DNA of 21,785 nucleotides from a virus. Shown piece by piece: positions 14,306 to 19,831 of the stretch. Numbering within the stretch: the first letter of the stretch is position 1; every line of letters starts with the position of its first letter. The notes beneath the pieces are model-generated. The model ran no database searches. It had not been told where the DNA came from and worked only from the letters and a program-made list of their open reading frames with translations. Both the position numbers and the translations under genes were made by a program. Where the stretch lies: positions 1 through 21,785 of the IMG/VR virus record IMGVR_UViG_3300032676_000214; one strand, given 5' to 3'.

Positions 14306-14314
14306 GGATAAATT

Positions 14315-14965
14315 GTGAGTGATGTAAATAAAGAATTACAAGCATTTTATTATTTTCCTTCTGCTGTTTATGCTATTGATAAACCTGAATTTTTAAAAGA
14401 TGCAAAATTAGCTTGCGAATTAGCCATTGAAAAACAAAAAAAAGACCAGCCATTAGATGAAATTTATCCTGCTTATATGACAGGAAATTTATTTGATTAC
14501 GATGGCATGGATAAATTTGCCGAGTTTGTAGGTCAAACTGCTTGGAATATTTTGTTTGAGCAAGGCTACAAAATGAACGAATTGAATACCCATTTTACAG
14601 AAATGTGGGCGCAAGAACACCACAAACATTCTTCAATGGAACAACACGTTCACAATTATGGCTCACAAATTGTAGGTTTTTATTTTGTTGATGTTCCAGA
14701 AAATAGTTCGAGGGCTATATTCCATGACCCTAGGGCAGGAAAAGTTCAAATTAATTTGCCCGAAGAAAATGTAGAAAATGCAACACCTGCAAGCAATATG
14801 ATTAATTTTGAGCCAAAAGAAGGTTTATTGTTGTTTTCCAATGCTTGGTTGCCTCATTCATTTACTCGTCATTCTTCTGAAAAACCTATTCGTTTTATTC
14901 ATTTTAATTTAGGGGTTCAACCTGCCCCAGCGCAAACAACTTGTAAGCCTGCGGAAGTAATATGA
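14315..14965 (+). CDS. 2OG-Fe(II) oxygenase-like protein
   Basis: This 216-residue protein starts at GTG 14315 with AAGGA (14304-14308) six bases upstream. The core reads EQHVHNYGSQIVGFYFVDVP (109-128), RAIFHDPRAG, then LLLFSNAWLPHSFTRHSSEK (171-190) and RFIHFNLG, the order found in the small 2OG-Fe(II) oxygenase family (2OG-FeII_Oxy_5) carried by phages. H111/H113 and H181 are likely iron ligands and R193 may bind 2-oxoglutarate; the carboxylate ligand I cannot place, so activity is uncertain. The substrate is unknown: host metabolite, protein, nucleic acid and virion protein are all possible. It lies among virion and fibre genes. Confidence 0.78.
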   Translation: MSDVNKELQAFYYFPSAVYAIDKPEFLKDAKLACELAIEKQKKDQPLDEIYPAYMTGNLFDYDGMDKFAEFVGQTAWNILFEQGYKMNELNTHFTEMWAQEHHKHSSMEQHVHNYGSQIVGFYFVDVPENSSRAIFHDPRAGKVQINLPEENVENATPASNMINFEPKEGLLLFSNAWLPHSFTRHSSEKPIRFIHFNLGVQPAPAQTTCKPAEVI

Positions 14966-15195
14966 ATAAATACCGCATCCGTTTTAACAAAAGCAGGGGT
15001 ATGGATGGGCGTGGCTCAAAAGAACATGTATGGCGTGTTTTTGAAGGCGACAAAGAATATCTTTTTAAACACTTTAAAATTAACACCGTTTCTCAAAGCG
15101 AAAAAGAAGAAAGCTCTGAGGATTGGAACGTTGTGTGCTATGGTGTTATGACGATTGATAAAAAGACGTCTACTGCAACTATTAACGAGGCTTAA
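14962..15195 (+). CDS. Small protein paired with the oxygenase, unknown function
   Basis: This 77-residue, charged protein (KSRGMDGRGSKEHVWRVFEG, then KEYLFKHFKINTVSQSEKEE, DWNVVCYGVMTIDKKTS) starts in an ATGA overlap with the oxygenase stop. I recall closely similar short proteins in T4-like cyanophages, where they are also found near oxygenase-like genes. The pairing suggests a shared pathway or partner role, but the function is unknown. The single Cys (VVCYG) is the only potential metal ligand that stands out. Confidence 0.6.
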   Translation: MNKYRIRFNKSRGMDGRGSKEHVWRVFEGDKEYLFKHFKINTVSQSEKEESSEDWNVVCYGVMTIDKKTSTATINEA

Positions 15196-16395
15196 ATGTT
15201 TGGATTAACCGCATTCGCTCAAGCGCCATTTAATGCTTTAGGTCAAACAACCTATGCGGTTAGCCTTTCTGAGTCTTTTACTGTAACGGATGCTACTAGC
15301 GTATCGGCAACCTTTAGAAGTGCAGTAACTGATTCATTTTCTATTGTTGATGGCGATAGCCCAGCATATAGCTTCTTTACTTTTGTTACAGACTCCTTTA
15401 GTTTGGCTGATGATGAACGGGGCGCTTGGTATGCCTACGATACAGTCAGCGAAACAACTACTTTAACCGATACTATTACATCTGCTTTTGCTGTAGGGCT
15501 ATCTGTAAGTGAATCATTTTCATTAAGTGACACAGAATCAGCGCAGGCAAACTTTGCTGGTACAGCCGCAGAAAGCTTTACAACCACAGACTCACTATCT
15601 GCCCAAGCCAATTACGTACCATCAATATCTGAATCTTTTACGTTAACCGAGAGTGAAAGCGGCGCTTTAAATGCCTTTAACAGCGTTTCAGAAAGCACAA
15701 CATTAACGGATACCCCAAATTTTAGTAGTAGCTATGCAGTATCTACAGCCGAAACAGCTACCATTTCTGATGCCGTTAGCTCTTTTGCTGGATTTGCTGG
15801 CACAACTGCCGAGACATTTACCATTTCTGATGCAGAGTCTGTGTACGCCCAGTTCTTGTCTAGCCTGCAAGAAAGCTTTAATATCTACGATGGTGGAGCG
15901 CAGAACTTTAATTACAATGTTGCACTTGCTGAATTGGCAGCATTTAACGATGCTACAAACTCTACCGCAAACTTTATTAGTACGACCGCTGAAGTCTTTA
16001 CCCTAACAGATACCCCTACAGGGGCATGGAGTACCTACGCTACAACCGCAGAAACCATTACATTTACAGACGTAGAAACAGGGTTTAGGGGTTATATGGT
16101 GTCTATTTTAGAGACGGCTAACCTTACAGACGCTGAAGCGGGAATAATTGGGTTTAACCCAAGCGTATCTGAATCCCTTACATTAACTGATTTAGTTTCA
16201 AATACTACCAATTTTAGGCCTTCAGTAAGCGAATCCATGGTATTTTCAGATTTGCTAGCGGCCACTGGATGGTTTAAAATTAACGACAATCAGACCGCCT
16301 TATGGAATTCAATTAGCAATCCCCAAAACCCTGGATGGGGTGCCATTAATGACGGTCAAGATCCAGGATGGAAACAAATAGATGACGATCAATAA
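15196..16395 (+). CDS. Tandem-repeat virion protein (seventeen 20-residue repeats)
   Basis: This 399-residue protein is almost wholly repetitive. After a 23-residue start (MFGLTAFAQAPFNALGQTTY-AVS), residues 24-363 divide exactly into 17 units of 20, each close to V-S-E-S-F-T-L-T-D plus 11 variable residues ending in an aromatic patch. The final 36 residues, together with the end of the last repeat, form a different short repeat of about 12 residues (W..I.D.Q). There is no signal peptide or membrane segment. The fixed period and alternating polar/hydrophobic pattern suggest a stacked beta fibre or solenoid. It lies between the oxygenase pair and an S74 fibre gene, so a fibre shaft or surface protein is likely. 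GAGG upstream is a fair ribosome binding site. Confidence 0.7.
   Translation: MFGLTAFAQAPFNALGQTTYAVSLSESFTVTDATSVSATFRSAVTDSFSIVDGDSPAYSFFTFVTDSFSLADDERGAWYAYDTVSETTTLTDTITSAFAVGLSVSESFSLSDTESAQANFAGTAAESFTTTDSLSAQANYVPSISESFTLTESESGALNAFNSVSESTTLTDTPNFSSSYAVSTAETATISDAVSSFAGFAGTTAETFTISDAESVYAQFLSSLQESFNIYDGGAQNFNYNVALAELAAFNDATNSTANFISTTAEVFTLTDTPTGAWSTYATTAETITFTDVETGFRGYMVSILETANLTDAEAGIIGFNPSVSESLTLTDLVSNTTNFRPSVSESMVFSDLLAATGWFKINDNQTALWNSISNPQNPGWGAINDGQDPGWKQIDDDQ
15265..16284 (+). repeat. Seventeen tandem 60-bp coding repeats
   Basis: In-frame array encoding residues 24-363 of gene 15196. Each unit is 60 bases (20 codons) with no length change. Units are conserved around the S/A-E-S/T-F/T-T-L/I-T/S-D core and diverged elsewhere. 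The DNA sequences of the units differ widely, so this is an old repeat under protein-level constraint, not a recent slippage expansion. Confidence 0.85.
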
Positions 16396-16405
16396 GGAGT
16401 ATTAA

Positions 16406-17818
16406 ATGTCTAATTACACAAGTTCGCTAGGTTTTGAACAGATTAATCCGGGAGACCAAGCGGGTTTGTGGGGTAATACTACCAATACTAACCTTTCTTT
16501 GATCGACCAAGCCATCTCTGGCGTAACCCCAATTAGTTTTGCGGGTCTTTCTGGATCCACTTATACCTTAACATTTTATAACGGTGCAGTGGATGAAGCC
16601 CGTTCTGCAGTGTTAAATATTACTGGTTCTGCTACAGGTGCAAATACCGTAGTAGTTCCTAACGTTCAAAAAACATATTTGGTTAGAAACAATACTGGAC
16701 AAACAATTGTTTTCCAAACTGCTTCTCCAAGCGCAACTTATTCAGTTTTGTCTGGAAATAGCATTCTTATCTTCTGTGACGGTAACAATAATGTATACAC
16801 AGGTATTCAATCTCCAAGCTCTGGCACTTTAACTGTATCTGGTGGCGGTACTGGTGTTACTACATTTACTGCAGGATTTGTTACCTCTCCTGGTGGCGCT
16901 TCAAATTTAACTACAACTTCTACCGTATCATTGTCTAGCCAAGTATCTGGCACATTACCAACATCAAATGGCGGTACTGGATCTTCATCTTTGACTTCTA
17001 ATGCGCTTCTTATTGGCAATGGCACTGGAGCAATTGGAACATTGCTTGGAGGAACATCTGGTCAGGTTGCTACATGGAATGGTTCTCAGTGGACTGCGGC
17101 ATCTCCATCTTCTGGAGTTTCTAGCGTTAGCGGATCTGGCAATATTAGCGTTAGTCCAACCACTGGAAGTCCTGTTGTTAGCATAAGTAGCTCACCATCG
17201 TTTACTAGTGTTTCAGCATCTTCTGGAATGACTATTGGGGGCGCTTCTGTATTAACTACAACTACTGGCGCCCAATTAAGTGGAGCAGCATTTACGGGTA
17301 ATATAAGCGCTAGTTCTGGCAGTAATATTTATACAGGAACTTCTGGCAGTACTTCATATGGCGGTATATTTGGTAGCTCAGTACAGCTATACAACAGTTC
17401 AACGTCTATGTATAACAATGGCTCTGTATTTGGATTCCAAACATCTTCTGGAACTATTGTTAATATTAATAACACTAATGGTAGTTTTACAAACGTTTCA
17501 GGTTCGTATACTGCTTTTTCTGATTCACGTATTAAAGAAAATATTACTCCTGCCCGTTCATATTTAGCAGACCTACAAAAATTAAATGTTGTTAATTACA
17601 ATTTAGTTGGTAGAACAGATAAATATCTTGGTTTAATTGCACAGGAAGTTCAAGCTGTTATGCCAGGTTTGGTCGAAACACAAGCTACAAATGAAGCTTT
17701 TCCAGATGTAGAAAATTTGCTAAGCGTTAAATATTCAATTTTGGTCCCAATGCTTTTGCAAGCAGTGCAAGAACTTAACAAAAAAGTAACAGATTTAGAA
17801 GCTAAAGTTGGCGCTTAA
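16406..17818 (+). CDS. Tail fibre with C-terminal self-cleaving S74 chaperone domain
   Basis: This 470-residue protein has an N-terminal attachment region (LGFEQINPGDQAGLWGNTTN, residues 8-27), a Gly/Ser/Thr-rich shaft with SGGGTG and SNGGTG hinges and GGTSGQVATWNG, then from residue 372 SDSRIKENI and a helical C terminus (YLGLIAQEVQAVMPGLVE, SILVPMLLQAVQELNKKVTD). The last part is the intramolecular chaperone of endosialidase type (Peptidase_S74): it trimerises the fibre and normally cuts itself off just before the Ser of the SD..RIKENI motif. The motif looks intact, so the mature fibre would be about 371 residues. AAGGAG (16394-16399) gives a strong start. The receptor is unknown. Confidence 0.85.
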   Translation: MSNYTSSLGFEQINPGDQAGLWGNTTNTNLSLIDQAISGVTPISFAGLSGSTYTLTFYNGAVDEARSAVLNITGSATGANTVVVPNVQKTYLVRNNTGQTIVFQTASPSATYSVLSGNSILIFCDGNNNVYTGIQSPSSGTLTVSGGGTGVTTFTAGFVTSPGGASNLTTTSTVSLSSQVSGTLPTSNGGTGSSSLTSNALLIGNGTGAIGTLLGGTSGQVATWNGSQWTAASPSSGVSSVSGSGNISVSPTTGSPVVSISSSPSFTSVSASSGMTIGGASVLTTTTGAQLSGAAFTGNISASSGSNIYTGTSGSTSYGGIFGSSVQLYNSSTSMYNNGSVFGFQTSSGTIVNINNTNGSFTNVSGSYTAFSDSRIKENITPARSYLADLQKLNVVNYNLVGRTDKYLGLIAQEVQAVMPGLVETQATNEAFPDVENLLSVKYSILVPMLLQAVQELNKKVTDLEAKVGA

Positions 17819-18063
17819 TGAACAAAGTATTAAACGATCTTCTTACTGGTAAAGATGGTAAGACGCATGACATTGGGCGTTGGTCATTGCTTGTCTCGAT
17901 ATTTGGTTTTTTTGGGGCAGTAATTTATAACGCTCTTCACGCAGGGGCGGTTGACTTAGAAAGAATGTATATGGGCGTAGCCGCTATTGTTGGAGCACAT
18001 GGTATGGCTATTTGGGCTAAACAAAATACAGAACCTGAAGATAACTCAGGACCGGGGGCTTAA
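17818..18063 (+). CDS. Holin-like small membrane protein
   Basis: This 81-residue protein has two hydrophobic segments, about residues 22-42 (WSLLVSIFGFFGAVIYNALH) and 50-67 (MYMGVAAIVGAHGMAIWA), with a charged, hydrophilic N-terminal part (GKDGKTHDIGR) and an acidic tail. Two transmembrane segments are the class II holin topology. It begins with a TAATG overlap on the fibre stop and precedes Rz and the endolysin, so it probably forms the timed lesion that lets the endolysin reach the cell wall. Holins share little sequence, so the call rests on size, topology and position. Confidence 0.78.
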   Translation: MNKVLNDLLTGKDGKTHDIGRWSLLVSIFGFFGAVIYNALHAGAVDLERMYMGVAAIVGAHGMAIWAKQNTEPEDNSGPGA

Positions 18064-18482
18064 TGTTTCCTTTACCTATTACCACCTATGTCAAAATTGG
18101 AATTCTTGTTGTGGCTGTACTCGGGGCTTTTGCTTATGGCTGGCATACTCGGGATGTCGATTTCTCTAATTACAAAACTGAAGTTAAAGTCGCAGCAGAA
18201 AAACAACAAGCGGAAGTCGAATCAATCAAGAAGCAACACGAACTAGCAACTAAAGGAATACAAGATGAATATGATGCGAAACTTAGTCTTTTGCGCCAGT
18301 ATTATGCTAACGGGGTGCGCAACACAGGTGCCAGTACAGTGCCCGGCATTTCCTCAACCTCCAAGCTCTCTGACGCAATCGCCGCCTACAACGTTCTTGC
18401 TGGACAATGCGCTCAAACAACCCTCCAAGTAGTTGAGTGGCAAAAGTGGTACAACGAGGTTAAAAAGGCTAGCGTTGAATGA
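18063..18482 (+). CDS. Rz: Inner-membrane spanin (Rz-like)
   Basis: This 139-residue protein has one N-terminal transmembrane segment (about 9-26, VKIGILVVAVLGAFAYGW) and a long charged, coiled-coil-like periplasmic stretch (30-80, KTEVKVAAEKQQAEVESIKK). This is the i-spanin layout. It lies directly after the holin gene (TAATG overlap) and before the endolysin (ATGA overlap). A separate Rz1 lipoprotein reading frame is nested inside it at 18265-18432. The pair would fuse inner and outer membranes in the last step of lysis, which implies a Gram-negative host. Confidence 0.85.
   Translation: MFPLPITTYVKIGILVVAVLGAFAYGWHTRDVDFSNYKTEVKVAAEKQQAEVESIKKQHELATKGIQDEYDAKLSLLRQYYANGVRNTGASTVPGISSTSKLSDAIAAYNVLAGQCAQTTLQVVEWQKWYNEVKKASVE
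18265..18432 (+). CDS. Rz1: Nested outer-membrane spanin lipoprotein (Rz1-like)
   Basis: A 55-codon frame lies wholly inside Rz, in the +1 frame. It starts at ATG 18265, 7 bases after AAAGGA (18252-18257), and ends at TAG 18430-18432. The product begins MNMMRNLVFCASIMLTGC, a short positively charged start, a hydrophobic stretch and the lipobox LTGC with Cys18. The mature part is short and proline-rich (CPAFPQPPSSLTQSPP), as in Rz1 proteins. Signal peptidase II would cut before Cys18, leaving a lipid-anchored outer-membrane subunit of about 38 residues that pairs with Rz. Nesting of Rz1 inside Rz is well known in lambda-type and other phages. Confidence 0.88.
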   Translation: MNMMRNLVFCASIMLTGCATQVPVQCPAFPQPPSSLTQSPPTTFLLDNALKQPSK

Positions 18483-19069
18483 CGGCAGATCAGCTTAATA
18501 AGCTAGGGGTAAACCCTAATACTTGGTATCAGCCATTAACAGATATGTTTAAGCGATACAGCATTAACACAACAAATCGGCAGGCGCAATTTTTAGGACA
18601 GGCAATGCATGAGTCGGAAGATTTTAAAGTGCTTGAAGAAGATCTCGATTATTCGCTTATGGGACTTATGCGTATTTGGCCCAGTCGATTCCCTACTGCA
18701 GAAGTGGCAGAGCAATACGCAAGACAGCCAGAAAAGATAGCTAATAAAGTTTACGCTGGGAAACTAGGAAATACGGAAGAAGGTGATGGCTGGAAGTATC
18801 GTGGTAGGGGCATATTCCAACTTACAGGAAAAGAGAACTATGAGCGTTTTGGCAAGGCTATAGGCATTCCTGTTGTTGATAATCCTGATATGTTATTAAA
18901 TCCTCACTATGCTGCCCTATCTGCAGGCTGGTTTTGGAATCGGGCTGGCTTAAACGACTTGGCAGATGCTCAAGATATTGAGACAATAACCAAAAGAATT
19001 AATGGGGGCTTTAACGGTCTAGAGGCACGTAAAGCTAAAGTTGCACACGCCAAATTGATATTAGGGTAA
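18479..19069 (+). CDS. Endolysin, glycoside hydrolase family 19 (chitinase-like)
   Basis: This 196-residue enzyme should cut peptidoglycan glycan strands. The GH19 signature is present: QAQFLGQAMHESEDFKVLEE (residues 35-54) holds the catalytic Glu E45 of the HES motif, and EEGDGWKYRGRGIFQLTGKE (100-119) is the typical substrate-binding stretch beginning with the second candidate Glu. ITKRINGGFNGLEARKA near the C terminus matches the family's final helix. It has no signal peptide and so depends on the holin. The start overlaps the Rz stop (ATGA at 18479-18482). No extra binding domain is seen. The stop is 4 bases from the convergent nuclease gene. Confidence 0.9.
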   Translation: MTADQLNKLGVNPNTWYQPLTDMFKRYSINTTNRQAQFLGQAMHESEDFKVLEEDLDYSLMGLMRIWPSRFPTAEVAEQYARQPEKIANKVYAGKLGNTEEGDGWKYRGRGIFQLTGKENYERFGKAIGIPVVDNPDMLLNPHYAALSAGWFWNRAGLNDLADAQDIETITKRINGGFNGLEARKAKVAHAKLILG

Positions 19070-19073
19070 ACCC

Positions 19074-19790
19074 TTATATGAGTCCTTTACGTTTAGCCCA
19101 TGCCAACTTCATTGATGCAGATATTTTTGCTTGGACTTCTGGTGACCGCAAAGCCGCAACTCGTTTGGCTTTAATTTCTGGATCAGAGTTAAGGGTTTTA
19201 TTAAAAGCATGTATTGGATGGTTAGGATCTAAAAGTGCTTGTTTACGAGCCTCTTTGCTTTCATTGGAGTGTATTTGTTTCCCCTTTTTATTAGCAATCA
19301 TAGTTGCTTTATATTCTGGATCTGCCCATTTAGCTTTAATTTTTGCACGAACTTCAGGACGTTTAGCTGGATTATTTTCTCCAGTAAATTTAGCCTTTAC
19401 ATCTGGATCGTTCATACGTGCATTTAGTTTAGCCCGAACTTCAGATCTAGACATGGGATTGTTTTCTTTCATCCGTTTGCTGGTAGCCAATTTCCCAGCA
19501 TCAGTCATTCCTGGAGATCCATCGCCTCCCGGCTTTAAATTAGTTAAAGTGCCTGTTTCAAGCTGTATTCTTCCGTGCTTTTCTATTAAACTACGCTCTA
19601 ATATTTTGGCCTCTTCTATGGTGTCTACTGTATGAAGCTCAGTTACTACATTTTTTGGTCCAATTTTTTTAAGTGTTTGTTTACAAAGCCAACCACGCCC
19701 ACCAGCATTAAGCGGGTTAGCTCTGCCAGCAGATTTTGTCATGCCAACATAAAAAGGGATGTCGTTGTGTTTCCAAACGTATACAAACAT
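19074..19790 (-). CDS. Free-standing GIY-YIG homing endonuclease, minus strand
   Basis: This 238-residue protein is the only gene on the minus strand. Its N-terminal domain shows VYVW (3-6) and FYVGMT (13-18) in place of GIY and YIG, with R23, E66 or E70 and N84 at plausible catalytic positions. The C-terminal half has repeated basic NUMOD3-like elements: NNPMSRSEVRAKLNARMNDP, NNPAKRPEVRAKIKAKWADP and DPEIKAKRVAALRSPEVQAK. AAGGAG lies 7 bases before the start on the minus strand. It converges on the endolysin with a 4-base gap and sits immediately upstream of the tail gene at 19832, so it is probably a mobile insert. It is distinct from the nuclease at 4575. Confidence 0.82.
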   Translation of the reverse strand: MFVYVWKHNDIPFYVGMTKSAGRANPLNAGGRGWLCKQTLKKIGPKNVVTELHTVDTIEEAKILERSLIEKHGRIQLETGTLTNLKPGGDGSPGMTDAGKLATSKRMKENNPMSRSEVRAKLNARMNDPDVKAKFTGENNPAKRPEVRAKIKAKWADPEYKATMIANKKGKQIHSNESKEARKQALLDPNHPIHAFNKTLNSDPEIKAKRVAALRSPEVQAKISASMKLAWAKRKGLI

Positions 19791-19831
19791 AATAGTCTCC
19801 TTGTTAATGACTTAACAGGAATATAACATAT

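Noticed and set aside
14284-14312. TGGACA ... GATAAA considered as a promoter before the oxygenase gene
   Set aside because: Transcription would start at or after the GTG start codon, removing the ribosome binding site.
15265-16284. 60-base periodic array considered as a CRISPR array or satellite
   Set aside because: Units are in frame, diverged at DNA level and conserved at protein level, with no alternating identical repeat and unique spacer.
19063-19074. AGGG-TAAA-CCCT inverted repeat at the endolysin/nuclease junction, with an 11-base copy at 18507-18517
   Set aside because: Only four base pairs, no T tract; the second copy is inside coding sequence and an 11-base match is expected by chance in this length.
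19803-19816. GTTAA/TTAAC inverted repeat before the tail gene
   Set aside because: Five AT-rich base pairs around a four-base loop; too weak and short to call an operator or terminator.
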